A stretch of DNA of 45,647 nucleotides, from NCBI GenBank assembly GCA_913060515.1, contig CAJXRZ010000046.1, positions 1 to 45,647 on the forward strand, given 5' to 3'. Both the position numbers and the translations under genes were made by a program. Source of the stretch: an uncultured Pseudomonadota bacterium. GTDB lineage: Bacteria > Myxococcota_A > UBA796 > CAJQPC01. The stretch's first letter is position 1, and every line of letters starts with the position of its first letter. Positions 8,061-16,512 of the stretch are shown piece by piece. Below the pieces are notes generated by a model. It was not told where the DNA came from, made no database searches, and saw only the letters and a list, made by a program, of their open reading frames with translations.

Positions 8061-9488
8061 GTGAAGCCACTCTCCTCGCGCGCGCTCCTGGAGCACCGAG
8101 CCCCCTTTGAGCACCTGGAGCGTCAGGTCTTGGAGCGGCACATCGCCAACCCCGGGGACGTCGCACGTCCTCTCTTGGATGGCCTGCGCTACGTGATCAA
8201 CTTCGCGAAGCTCTGCTTTGTTCGGGATCAAGATGGGAACGACCACGACCTAAGAGAGCTCCTGGCGCCTCACGCCTGGCGGGTACGGGAGGAGCTCTCA
8301 GCGCGCCTGTCCCCGAACGAGGCCAGCTTGTGGGCGGCGGCACGAATCCTACCGGACCTGGTGGCAGAGACTCGGGCGCTTCGGACCAAAATCGTTGAGC
8401 ACTTCGTGATCGACCCCGAAAGGCTCAACTACGAGGTCACGCACCGAAAGTTGGCCTTGGTCCTGGGAGGTGGCGGAGGCGCTGGCTTCGGGTACGCGGG
8501 CATTGCAACCTCTTTGCATCGCAATCAGGTTCAGCCGGAGCTGATCTGCGGGACATCGATGGGCGCGCTCATCGGCATGTTTCGTGCGCGCACCCGTCAG
8601 CACGACCAGGCCCGCATGCTCGAGGTCAACAAGTCCCTGAGTTGGTCTCGGGTCTTCTCTCTGGGCCCTGAGCCCAGCCGCTACGGCCTGCCAGCGACCT
8701 TGCGCTTGCACCTTCGGCGTGCCCTGGGCGCCTACATGTCCCACCCTGATGGGCGCGTGCTGACCATCGGTGAGATGCAGATCCCACTGCACATCGTGGC
8801 CACAGGGCTGACCGTGGACGCCCTCAAGCACGACCTGGGCTACTACGAGCACTTGCTGGACGACGTGGTCAAGCCCGGGCTGGTCTTCAAGGCCACCGCC
8901 ATGCGGCGCATCGGGGCCTTGGCCACGGTCGCTCAAGAGCTCTCCCAGAACCAAGCGGCTCTGCGCGAGGTGGTCTTTGGCCGCGACCCGGGCACCTTGG
9001 ATGCCGATGTCATTGACGCGGCCGGCTTCTCCGCCAGCGTGCCGGGTCTGCTGCACTACGACGTACACCGCGACGACCAGCGCATGAAGCACTTGCTGGA
9101 CCAGCTCTATGCCGACTACGGCATCACCCGCCTCACGGAAGGTGGGGTGGTCAACAACGTGCCGGCCCGGGTGGCCTTTCGCTCCGCAATGGAGGGGCGA
9201 ATCGCCGATGGTCACCGCAACACCTACGTGTTGGCGGTGGACTGCTTCGTGCCGCGGCCCAGCTCCCTGATGCTCTACCCAATCCAACAGATTGCGGCTG
9301 CCAACGTGGTCCGAAACAAGCCCTACGCCAACCTCTACTTGCCGCTCTCCCGGACCTTGAGCCCGGTAAACTTGGTCCCCAAAGTCGATGACGTGGCCCG
9401 GGCCAGCCGCTGGGCGATGAAGGACCTGGAGCCGCACATGCCTCTGATGCTGGCCACCCTCTCTCCCATTCAGGTGCTTCCGGCCTGA
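8061..9488 (+). CDS. Patatin-like phospholipase family protein
   Basis: A protein of 475 residues with a patatin domain from about residue 130. The glycine-rich oxyanion-hole motif is GGGGGAGFGYAG (about 136-147), and the nucleophile elbow GTSMG puts the catalytic Ser at residue 166. The second dyad motif, normally DG[GA], reads EGGVVNNVP, so the acid at residue 360 is Glu rather than Asp. Residues 1-125 are a helical region of unknown role. The family hydrolyses acyl esters of phospholipids. It starts with GTG and sits inside the exopolysaccharide operon between the polymerase and the Wza-like gene, suggesting a role on a lipid carrier, glycolipid or the membrane during export; this is inference. 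No signal peptide is seen. Confidence 0.88.
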   Translation: MKPLSSRALLEHRAPFEHLERQVLERHIANPGDVARPLLDGLRYVINFAKLCFVRDQDGNDHDLRELLAPHAWRVREELSARLSPNEASLWAAARILPDLVAETRALRTKIVEHFVIDPERLNYEVTHRKLALVLGGGGGAGFGYAGIATSLHRNQVQPELICGTSMGALIGMFRARTRQHDQARMLEVNKSLSWSRVFSLGPEPSRYGLPATLRLHLRRALGAYMSHPDGRVLTIGEMQIPLHIVATGLTVDALKHDLGYYEHLLDDVVKPGLVFKATAMRRIGALATVAQELSQNQAALREVVFGRDPGTLDADVIDAAGFSASVPGLLHYDVHRDDQRMKHLLDQLYADYGITRLTEGGVVNNVPARVAFRSAMEGRIADGHRNTYVLAVDCFVPRPSSLMLYPIQQIAAANVVRNKPYANLYLPLSRTLSPVNLVPKVDDVARASRWAMKDLEPHMPLMLATLSPIQVLPA

Positions 9489-9599
9489 GCTGCGCCTCTT
9501 TGCGGGGGCGAACCCGGCCTTGTGCGGTTAGAATGGACCAGTCTGTGCGCCCTGAGTGTCTTCTGCTCAAGGTGCGCGAACAGCGGCCGTTGGAGATTC

Positions 9600-10415
9600 A
9601 TGATGTTGCTGACCGTACTCGCGAGCTTGGCCTGGGCCCAAGACACCGCTGACTTGAGCCTTGAGGGCTGGAGTGGCGAGGTCGCACCTGCTGTGAGCTC
9701 CTTGGACTACATCGTCGGTCCCGGGGACAAGATCAACGTCATCGTGGTGGGCGAGCCCGATCTGAGCGCTGGCGAGCTGGTGGTCTCGGCCGACGGCAGC
9801 GTGAACCTGCCCATCGTCGGCCGCGTGGTCGTCAAGGGCCGCAGCGCCCAAGAGATCGAAGGGCAGCTCACCCGTCTGCTGGCCAAGGACTACCTGGTCT
9901 CTCCGCAGGTGAGCGTTCAGATCACGGAGTTCAACTCCCAGCGCGTCGAGGTCTTGGGTCTGGTCAGCGAGCCTGGCACCTACCGTCTTGATGGGCCCAC
10001 CACGGTGCTCCAGGTGGTCGCCATGGCGGGTGGTGTCTCGGAGGAGGCCATCACAGAGGTGCGCGTCACCCGTGGCGCACAGACCTTCACGCTGATGTAC
10101 GCCGACCTGGTACGCCCCGGTGGGGACACCCCGGTCCAGGCCGGCGACCAAGTCTATGTACCCATCGCTGCCGTGGTCTACATCCAGGGCCAGGTTGAGA
10201 AGCCTGGCGCGGTGGTCTTCGCCGAGGGCATGACGCTGACGCAGTCCCTGAGCTTGGCCGGCGGGCTCAGCGATACGGCCAAGACCTCCAAGGTCTACAT
10301 CCTGCGGGACGGTCAGCGCATCGAGGTTCGGCTCAAGCGAATCCTCAAGGGCAAGGAGAGCGACTACGTGCTCGTGCCCGGCGACCAAGTCTTCATCGAC
10401 ATGAGCCACGTCTAG
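9600..10415 (+). CDS. Wza-like polysaccharide export protein
   Basis: A protein of 271 residues from the ATG at 9600, with GGAG six bases upstream. A longer reading from 9522 exists, but the signal peptide (MMLLTVLASLAWAQ) begins at 9600. After it come a Poly_export domain (about 35-115: VGPGDKINVIVVGEPDLS and SADGSVNLPIVGRV) and two SLBB-type segments (about 120-170 and 200-250: VEVLGLVSEPGTYRL and VYIQGQVEKPGAVVF). Proteins of this kind form the periplasmic to outer-membrane channel for polysaccharide. No lipobox Cys is present, unlike E. coli Wza, so it may be secreted and not acylated. The 111-base gap before it (9489-9599) has a possible -10 box, TAGAAT at 9529-9534, with no good -35. 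Partner: the Wzc-like protein. Confidence 0.92.
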   Translation: MMLLTVLASLAWAQDTADLSLEGWSGEVAPAVSSLDYIVGPGDKINVIVVGEPDLSAGELVVSADGSVNLPIVGRVVVKGRSAQEIEGQLTRLLAKDYLVSPQVSVQITEFNSQRVEVLGLVSEPGTYRLDGPTTVLQVVAMAGGVSEEAITEVRVTRGAQTFTLMYADLVRPGGDTPVQAGDQVYVPIAAVVYIQGQVEKPGAVVFAEGMTLTQSLSLAGGLSDTAKTSKVYILRDGQRIEVRLKRILKGKESDYVLVPGDQVFIDMSHV

Positions 10416-10501
10416 CCGCGGCGGAATGCGTCCAAGCCTGAGACCTTGAGGGTGTATGCTGAAATCCACCTTCCCAAGCCTTCTTGGGTGTGGATGGAGA
10501 G

Positions 10502-10885
10502 ATGCAAGACTTCCAGGACCGCGACTTAGGTTTTGCAGTCGTTAGGCGTGCACCTGACGGTATCGTCGAGGTTCGGTTCTCTCCAGGGACCATCGTAGAT
10601 GTGACAGAGATGCACGGCATCCTGGACGCGCAGAATCCTCACCGCCCAGATGGCTCGCTGGTGTTGACCCTCGTCGACGCTCGGACGGTACGCACCATGA
10701 CCCGCGCGGCTCAGGACCTCTCTGCCAAGGAGCCGGCCAGGGGCGTGGCCATTCTGGTCGGAAACCCTGTCTCAGTGATGCTTGGCAACATCTTTCTCGC
10801 TGTGAGCAAGCCTACCTACCCCAGCCGTCTCTTTCGCTCCGAGCCCGAAGCGCGCGCTTGGTTGTTGTCCTTGGACCAGCCGTGA
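10502..10885 (+). CDS. STAS/SpoIIAA-like small regulatory protein
   Basis: A protein of 127 residues. The pattern of short strands and helices (VEVRFSPGTIVDVTEMHGIL, then LVLTLVDARTVRTMT, then RGVAILVGNPVS, then RLFRSEPEARAWL) resembles small STAS/SpoIIAA-like proteins and ends in the typical 'F.se.eA..WL' helix. A phosphorylatable Ser cannot be named. Its stop overlaps the GTG of the hybrid kinase gene by four bases (GTGA, 10882-10885), so the two are translationally coupled and probably act together. Start uncertain: ATG at 10502 has GGAG very close; TTG at 10484 and GTG at 10490 are alternatives. Position right after the Wza-like gene suggests control of the polysaccharide system. Family call is tentative. 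Confidence 0.7.
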   Translation: MQDFQDRDLGFAVVRRAPDGIVEVRFSPGTIVDVTEMHGILDAQNPHRPDGSLVLTLVDARTVRTMTRAAQDLSAKEPARGVAILVGNPVSVMLGNIFLAVSKPTYPSRLFRSEPEARAWLLSLDQP

Positions 10886-12519
10886 GCGAGCAAGACCATC
10901 GGCTAGAGGCCTTGGCTGCATTCGTGCTCAGCTTGGCCAGTGGGAACTACGCCCGTCGGGAGCTTCCTAGCGAAGCTGGAGACGAAGCGGACGCACTCTT
11001 GGTCGGCCTCAACATGTTGGGGGAGGTGCTGGAGACCGAGCAGCGCACGCGTCGGCAGGCGGAGGCCCAGCTCCAAGATCGCCTGGACGCCTACCACGCC
11101 ACGCCCGCCCTACTCTGCTCGGTGGATGTGCAGAGCTGGACTGTGATCGTCGCGAATCACACCCTTGAGCGTCGGCTGGGGCTGGCTCCAGGAGGCGGCG
11201 TGGGTCAGTGCTTTCTGGACTGGGTGCCGGCAGGTACCCGTCCTCGGTGGTTGGCGGCGCTGAGTGAACTGGCCGAGGGGGAGGGCGGCGAACACAGCGG
11301 GCTCTACTTGCTGGATGCCCAAGGAGAGCGCGTCGAGCTCCTGCTCTCGGGCACCCCCGCTCTCCCTCTCCCTGAGGGGCCGCCGGCACGCCTCCGCCTG
11401 GTGGCGTGGGATGTGACCGCGCGCAGACGCCTGGAAGTTCAGTTGAACCAGGCTCAGAAGATGGAGGCCGTGGGTCGAATGGCCGCGGGAATTGCCCACG
11501 ACTTCAACAACATGCTCACGGTGCTGCTGGGGAGCGCAGACCTGATGGACGCCACGCTTCCTCTCGAGCACGAAGTGAGGTCGGACCTGGAGGCCATCCG
11601 CGAGGCTGGAAGTCGCGCCACGACGCTCTCCCGCCAGCTGCTCTCCTTGAGCCAGATCCAACGCGTGGCCCAGGAGAGTGCGGATCTGAGGCAGGTTCTC
11701 ACCAACGCGCGCTCGATCTTGGAGCGCAGCTTGCCCTCCAAGGTGCGCTTAGAGGTGGAGTACGGCACACAGCCCCTCTGGGTACCGCTCAACGGCACTC
11801 AGATCACCCAACTCCTCCTCAACTTCGTCGTCAACGCGCGGGATGCGATGCCCCAAGGTGGCAGGATCACACTGAAGCTTGGATTGGACCCGCAGCGGGG
11901 TGACCGCGTCCTGCTGCAGGTCCGAGACGGTGGTCAGGGAATGCCTGCGGAAGTTCTGGAGCGTGCTCTGGAGCCCTTCTACACCACCAAGGGGCCAGGA
12001 GATGGGAGCGGACTTGGACTCTCGGTCTGCTACGGCATCATCCAAGGGGCGGGCGGTGAGCTGGAGCTGCTCTCCCAGCCGGGTGTGGGAACCCAGGTTC
12101 TGGTCCGTCTGCCGCTGGAGAGCACGCCTGAGCTTCGAACCGAAGCCTCCGGGGACCGAACGGCAGTCCGTCGTCAATACAGCATTCTGGTCGTGGACGA
12201 CGACCCTAGAGTGGGGCGGGTGGTGGAGCGCTCCTTGTCCTCCATTGGGCACCTGGTCTCCCGAGCGGATGGGGGGCCCGCAGCTCTTGCCTTGACCGGG
12301 CTCCAGGCCTTCGACTTGGTGATCACCGATGTCTCTATGCCTGGACTCAGTGGCCTGGAGCTGGCGCGCGCGCTCTGGGCCCGGGACTCTGAGCAGCATG
12401 TGCTGATGGTCTCCGGCCAGAACCCTCCCGCTCTGTCCAGCGGGGAGCGAGCGAACTTCCTGGCCAAGCCATTCACGCCTGATGAGCTCCGCGTCATGGT
12501 GGACACGATTCTGAGCTGA
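10882..12519 (+). CDS. Cytoplasmic PAS hybrid histidine kinase with receiver domain
   Basis: A protein of 545 residues from the GTG at 10882. Order of parts: a HAMP-like helical start (about 5-55), a PAS domain (about 65-190), HisKA with H-box GIAHDFNNMLT and the phosphorylated His at 206, HATPase_c with N-box NFVVNARDAM, G1 RDGGQGM, F-box EPFYTTK and G2 GSGLGLSVCYGI, then a receiver domain with acidic DDD, phospho-acceptor Asp near 483 (ITDVSMPG) and the conserved Lys (LAKPF). All catalytic residues are present. No membrane segment, so it senses an internal signal or a partner, perhaps the STAS-like protein encoded just upstream with a four-base overlap. No output regulator is adjacent; the signal probably passes to an orphan phosphotransfer partner. 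Confidence 0.93.
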   Translation: MSEQDHRLEALAAFVLSLASGNYARRELPSEAGDEADALLVGLNMLGEVLETEQRTRRQAEAQLQDRLDAYHATPALLCSVDVQSWTVIVANHTLERRLGLAPGGGVGQCFLDWVPAGTRPRWLAALSELAEGEGGEHSGLYLLDAQGERVELLLSGTPALPLPEGPPARLRLVAWDVTARRRLEVQLNQAQKMEAVGRMAAGIAHDFNNMLTVLLGSADLMDATLPLEHEVRSDLEAIREAGSRATTLSRQLLSLSQIQRVAQESADLRQVLTNARSILERSLPSKVRLEVEYGTQPLWVPLNGTQITQLLLNFVVNARDAMPQGGRITLKLGLDPQRGDRVLLQVRDGGQGMPAEVLERALEPFYTTKGPGDGSGLGLSVCYGIIQGAGGELELLSQPGVGTQVLVRLPLESTPELRTEASGDRTAVRRQYSILVVDDDPRVGRVVERSLSSIGHLVSRADGGPAALALTGLQAFDLVITDVSMPGLSGLELARALWARDSEQHVLMVSGQNPPALSSGERANFLAKPFTPDELRVMVDTILS

Positions 12520-12834
12520 GCGGTCCGCAAGACTGCTTGTGCGATTGCCAATCCAAGTGTTGGACGCCGACGCCGCTTCGCCCTGCCCCTGAGACCCCGG
12601 CACCGGCAGGTGATCGGGATTGTGCATCCAGCGGGACGGCGAGCGCAGCTCGGTGCCTCTCGAGCGAGTGCTCAAGGGCAAAAGAGAGCCAGTAGGTGGG
12701 TATGCTTTGGAAGCAGCCTTCGTTGCCAGGAGCCACGCTTGGGGTCTCATGGCCTGAAGTACGCAGGCTGGGGGCGGTTTTGATGCGTGGGCTACGGATG
12801 TGTACTAACTTTGGGTGCACATCATGGAGCACAC
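12520..12834. other. Intergenic stretch, no gene seen
   Basis: About 315 bases after the hybrid kinase with no supported gene on either strand; opposite-strand readings here look like non-protein composition. I see no clear terminator or promoter apart from the GGAG at 12824-12830 that belongs to the next gene. Transcription of the upstream operon probably ends here. Confidence 0.5.
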
Positions 12835-13647
12835 ATGCCTGGGCAGACTCGAGCAAGCAGAGCGTCCTCTTCATCCGACGAAGAGGCACTGAGCCTGGGC
12901 GCTCCTAGCGCTGACCATTTGGATCAGAGCGCCATGACCCCGGACTACTTGGCAAGACCCGTGACACCACACACCGCAGCGAGCGCGGCTGGGTACGCCG
13001 ATGCCAGCAGCTCCTCGGTAGAGACCTTCAAGCAGTGGGCTACCCCGCAGGTCTTCGGAGGCCCCTCGAAGGCCTCTCGCCGCAGGGGCAAGGAGCTGGC
13101 AGAGCCGCTCAAGGAGTTCCGAAAGGAAGAGCTGGGCCAAGTCCCTGGCTACGGCAAGGCCGTCGGCGCCCGTGACGGACTGAGCGCCTTGTCAACGGGC
13201 CTGGGGGTTGCGAGCACCGGGGCCGGCCTGAGTGGCGTTGGAGCAGCAGCAGCTCCTGCGCTGTCCATCGCTTCGAACGGGGCACGGATCGGAGCGGGCG
13301 CCGCGGAGCTGGGCGCCGGAGCGGCCTTGTCCCAGCGTCCTGACAGCCCGACGGGCCGTGGTCGAGCGCAGCAACGCTTGCACGTCAACGATGGTCAGCG
13401 GAATGTCTATGCGGGAACAGCTGGCCTCACCGGCTTGCCAGGGGCGAGCACTGCTGCCGGCGTTGCCTACGACAGGATGGGAGGGGCGAGCGCAAAGGAA
13501 GCTGACCAAGTCGCGCTTGTCGAAGGCGTGCGCCAGGCCGAGGTCATCAAGCATGGGCGTCGGGCCGGAAGGGTGCGTGGCGAGGAAGACGAGGAGAGCG
13601 CAACCATTCAGCATGGGCGACGTGCCGGGCAGAAGCGAGGCCAGTAA
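12835..13647 (+). CDS. Unknown Gly/Ala-rich protein with HGRRAG repeats
   Basis: A protein of 270 residues of no recognised family. The ATG at 12835 has GGAG six bases upstream; a longer reading from 12787 lacks that. Four parts can be seen: a Ser-rich polar start (RASRASSSSDEEALSLGAP), a charged helical part (about 65-115), a Gly/Ala-rich hydrophobic stretch (about 115-175: LSTGLGVASTGAGLSGVGAAAAPAL), and a basic tail with two copies of HGRRAG, at KHGRRAGRVRG and QHGRRAGQKRG. Glycine-rich hairpin segments of this kind occur in secreted pore-forming or effector proteins, including cargo of contractile injection systems, but nothing else here supports that. It lies upstream of an ECF sigma gene (69-base gap). 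Confidence 0.65.
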   Translation: MPGQTRASRASSSSDEEALSLGAPSADHLDQSAMTPDYLARPVTPHTAASAAGYADASSSSVETFKQWATPQVFGGPSKASRRRGKELAEPLKEFRKEELGQVPGYGKAVGARDGLSALSTGLGVASTGAGLSGVGAAAAPALSIASNGARIGAGAAELGAGAALSQRPDSPTGRGRAQQRLHVNDGQRNVYAGTAGLTGLPGASTAAGVAYDRMGGASAKEADQVALVEGVRQAEVIKHGRRAGRVRGEEDEESATIQHGRRAGQKRGQ

Positions 13648-13716
13648 GGGCCGGCCTGCATTGCATCTGATGGCCTAGTGGGCGAGACTCATTTCCCGCA
13701 ACGCCCATAGGGATTC

Positions 13717-14208
13717 ATGAGCAGCGAGAGCACCTCCGACTACTATGAGCGTCTCTATGGGGAGCTTCGTGCCTTGGCCGCCCGTCGGGTGAGCGCAGGC
13801 ATGAGCCTCTCGCCCACGGAGTTGGTCAACGAGGTCTACCTAAAGCTGCAGGGCCATGAGTGGGCCTCCACGACGCACTTCCGTGCGACCTCGGTGCGGG
13901 CGATGCGCCAAGTCTTGGTCGACCGCGCCCGATCCCGTGGCCGTGAGAAGCGTGGGGGAGGCCAGGTTCCCGTGACCTTGGTGACCGGCAGCGGTGAATC
14001 TGAGCAGCCGGTGGACCTGATGGCCGTCGATCAGGGACTCAAGGCCTTGGCCCAAGAGCGCTCCCGTGCAGCCCAGGTTGCAGAGCTCCGTCTCTTCGGC
14101 GGTCTGACCGCTCAGGAGATCGCAGAGGAACTGCAAGTGAGCGAGCGAACAGTCAAGTCAGACTGGCGATTGGCGCGGGCCTTTCTGCAGGTGGCCTTGG
14201 AGAGCTGA
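13717..14208 (+). CDS. ECF-type RNA polymerase sigma factor (PF07638/TIGR02999 type)
   Basis: A protein of 163 residues. The sigma-2 region starts with YYERLYGELRALAARR and continues through the LSPTELVNEVYLKL and FRATSVRAMRQVLVDRARSR segments, which are the hallmark of the PF07638 group common in myxobacteria, planctomycetes and acidobacteria. Sigma-4 holds the helix-turn-helix LTAQEIAEELQVSERTVKSDW (about residues 129-149) that reads the -35 element. The usual partner of this group is a downstream anti-sigma or a Ser/Thr kinase; neither is adjacent, because the next gene is convergent. Its targets are unknown. ATG at 13717 follows GGGAT. Confidence 0.93.
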   Translation: MSSESTSDYYERLYGELRALAARRVSAGMSLSPTELVNEVYLKLQGHEWASTTHFRATSVRAMRQVLVDRARSRGREKRGGGQVPVTLVTGSGESEQPVDLMAVDQGLKALAQERSRAAQVAELRLFGGLTAQEIAEELQVSERTVKSDWRLARAFLQVALES

Positions 14209-14227
14209 GCTGCCCCTCTCCGAGGCG

Positions 14228-15079
14228 CTACTCTTCGCTCAGGGCCTTGGCCCGGGCTTGCCCCAAACGGCTCCACCGGGTGGGCTCGTTGGCCGGCGGG
14301 ACAGGAAACTCCGTCTCGCGCTCGGAAGTCCAGCGCACCCGAAGCTCCTGTAGAGCGCGGTCCCAGCGGGCCAGCATGGGCGGGATTGCGAAGGGCACAG
14401 CCAAGCTGCCGACCGCCTCGGCCGTCTCCTCGAGGAGGGGAACGACATCCAGCGGCTCGTGGGTGTAGATGGCGATGGCCGGGCCATGCTTGTCCAAGTG
14501 CACAGCCACCAGGGCCTTGCAGTGCTGTAGGACCTCGACCACACCAGCGGGCTGGAATCGTTTGACCGGCAGCTGCTCTTCTTGGGCCATGCCGGAGAGC
14601 AGGTACAGGGCCTCTTCCAACTCGGCGCTGAGCAGGTCGTCCTCTAGCCAGAGGAAGCCGTCTACGTTGTCCTGCTCCAGCAGCGCGGTGATGTCCTGGG
14701 GGTCCTCCACCATCATGCGCCAGCGCTGGCAGCCCTCGAACCAAGCGCCGCCGCGTCGGGCCACTCGGAAGGTCTCGTCCTCGTCTTCCAGGCCTTCGGG
14801 CACGACCGCCAGCTCCCCTTGCTCTTTGAAGGCCACCAGGTGACCGCCGGGCAGAATCTGAGTGAGCAGCTCGCCCATCTCGATGCCGGCGCGGTTGAAG
14901 CCACGCAGGGCATCGCGCGCCGAGTCGTCGGTGAAGGCAGCGCCGCTGATCACCAAGCGGTGGAGCGTTGGGGGCTCTTCCATTGGCAGGGACTGAATCC
15001 ACCGCTCCCGCCCGCGGCAGAGACGGCCAGGGCGGCTGGGGTGGAAGTTGTCGCTGGAGTAGCCGAGTGCAAGAACCAT
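14228..15079 (-). CDS. Hypothetical protein, 283 residues
   Basis: No family recognised. A mixed alpha/beta soluble protein without signal peptide or membrane segment, rich in Glu, Leu and Asp. Segments such as LVISGAAFTDDSARDALRGF and LVAVHLDKHGPAIAIYTHEP look like strand-helix units. Third codon positions upstream of the internal ATG at 14983 are strongly G/C like the rest of the gene, which favours the longer start at 15079. No ribosome binding site is clear at either. It is convergent with the ECF sigma factor gene (19-base gap) and divergent from the MopE lipoprotein gene (151-base gap). Confidence 0.7.
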   Translation of the reverse strand: MVLALGYSSDNFHPSRPGRLCRGRERWIQSLPMEEPPTLHRLVISGAAFTDDSARDALRGFNRAGIEMGELLTQILPGGHLVAFKEQGELAVVPEGLEDEDETFRVARRGGAWFEGCQRWRMMVEDPQDITALLEQDNVDGFLWLEDDLLSAELEEALYLLSGMAQEEQLPVKRFQPAGVVEVLQHCKALVAVHLDKHGPAIAIYTHEPLDVVPLLEETAEAVGSLAVPFAIPPMLARWDRALQELRVRWTSERETEFPVPPANEPTRWSRLGQARAKALSEE

Positions 15080-15140
15080 AGGGGGGCCTTTAACCCGCTT
15101 GAGCAGGGGCGGGGGAGGCAGGCTGAGCAGGGAGATTACA

Positions 15141-15156
15141 GGCCGTGGTTACGGCC
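15141..15156. promoter_or_regulatory. Inverted repeat in divergent promoter region
   Basis: GGCCGT and ACGGCC around GGTT form a perfect six-base stem in the 151-base gap between two divergent genes, about 75 bases before the MopE lipoprotein start. It could be an operator; I found no convincing promoter boxes around it. Confidence 0.25.
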
Positions 15157-15230
15157 GGTAATCGTTGTCGTGCGGGGGACTCCATAGCTTGTGGGTGGCT
15201 GACGAGAAAACACCCCCCTGGAGAAACATC

Positions 15231-16508
15231 ATGCGAATCAACTCCCTTTTGGCCATCTCCGGCCTGACCGCCCTGGCCGCCCTGACCGCCTGTGTCATCG
15301 AAGAAGAGCCCGTGGACTCCGGTCCCACCGTCACCGAGTGCGAGGTGATTCCAGGTGAGGGCTGCTACTGGATGGAGAACTACGATGACCTGAACTGTTG
15401 GGTGGAGGCACCGCAGGGCGCGGACACCGACTACGACACCTGCCGGGCGCAGGACTCCTGCACCGAGGGCGGCGGGGGCGAGAGCGGCGGCGGTTGCTAC
15501 AAGTGGTCCGATGGCAATGAAGGCATCGCCGCCAACTGGGCCTGCGACTACTACGCAGCCCCCACGGAGGAGGGCGCTTGCTACTGGATGGAGAACATCG
15601 ACAACCAGTGGTGCTGGATCCCGGCTCCCGAGGGCGAGGTGGCCCTGAGTGAGTGCCAGGAGCTGGACTCCTGCAGCGAGAACGGCGGCGGCACCAGCGG
15701 CGGCGGCTGCTACAAGTGGTCGGACAGCTCGACCCACGCCGGTGAGCCATGGTCGGCGGCCTTGCCCGACGCCGACGGCGACGGCGCCCACGAAGGCGAA
15801 GACTGTGACGACAACGACGCCAGCCGCTTCCCAGGCAACCCCGAGGTCTGCGACGGCATCGACAACGACTGCGACGGCATCCTGCCCTACGAGGAGGCCG
15901 ACGCGGACGGCGACGGCGTCGCAATCTGCGAGGCAGACTGCGACGACAACGAGCCAGCGAACTTTCCAGGCAACACGGAGATCTGTGACGGTCTGGACAA
16001 CGACTGTGATGGGGAGCTTGGCACTGACGTCGGGTACGAGATCAAGAACGACGTCTTCAGTGAGACCTACCTCTACGCCGACTCAAGCTCCCCAGCTACG
16101 GTCGCCTCGGTGTTCACTCCAGACACCGACCTGGAGTTGAGCACAGTAGAGGTGAATTTCGCTCTGTCTGCAGGCACTGGCAGTGAGGTCAAAGTTGTGC
16201 TCTACGAGCTCACCGGAAGCAACACCTACACTCTGATCGAGAGCGAAGACATCACCGTAGGGACCGCGGTGGATTGGTACGGCTTGGACTCCCTGGACTG
16301 GGAGCTGGACGAGGGCACCACCTACATGATTGGGATGTCCTTCGCCGCTGGCGGCAACCTCGACTTGATTGAGTCGCCCGATTCCCCTCCCTGGGGAAGC
16401 TTCGGCGGGATGTTCGCCATCTACAGCGAGCTTGGCCAGGAGACCATCACCGGGGCTCCGGACTATCCGGCCGCATCGGTGGGATTCCGCTTCAACTCGG
16501 ACTGCTAG
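15231..16508 (+). CDS. Lipoprotein with Cys/Trp repeats and MopE metal-binding motifs
   Basis: A protein of 425 residues. The ATG at 15231 is preceded by GGAGA. The signal peptide ends in the lipobox LTAC with acylated Cys21. Residues 45-94 and 117-165 are two copies of an unnamed module, each starting CYWMEN and ending GGGCYKWSD, with conserved Cys and Trp. Residues 180-264 hold two MopE-type metal-binding units (DADGDG, then DCDDND or DCDDNE, then EICDGLDNDCDG), of the family first seen in the copper-binding MopE of Methylococcus. The remaining about 160 residues form a beta-rich domain. It should be anchored on the cell surface or in the periplasm. The gene ends four bases from the convergent EEP-family gene. 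Confidence 0.88.
   Translation: MRINSLLAISGLTALAALTACVIEEEPVDSGPTVTECEVIPGEGCYWMENYDDLNCWVEAPQGADTDYDTCRAQDSCTEGGGGESGGGCYKWSDGNEGIAANWACDYYAAPTEEGACYWMENIDNQWCWIPAPEGEVALSECQELDSCSENGGGTSGGGCYKWSDSSTHAGEPWSAALPDADGDGAHEGEDCDDNDASRFPGNPEVCDGIDNDCDGILPYEEADADGDGVAICEADCDDNEPANFPGNTEICDGLDNDCDGELGTDVGYEIKNDVFSETYLYADSSSPATVASVFTPDTDLELSTVEVNFALSAGTGSEVKVVLYELTGSNTYTLIESEDITVGTAVDWYGLDSLDWELDEGTTYMIGMSFAAGGNLDLIESPDSPPWGSFGGMFAIYSELGQETITGAPDYPAASVGFRFNSDC
15363..15725 (+). repeat. Internal 72-residue-period repeat in lipoprotein gene
   Basis: Two copies, 15363-15512 and 15579-15725, encode the CYWMEN...GGGCYKWSD module. The proteins align nearly throughout, with Cys, Trp and Gly positions kept, while the DNA has drifted. 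This is an old in-gene duplication. Confidence 0.85.
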
Positions 16509-16512
16509 GCCC

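Noticed and set aside
12494-12889. Minus-strand frame of 131 residues over the gap after the hybrid kinase
   Set aside because: No start signal, no family features, and it overlaps two plus-strand genes.
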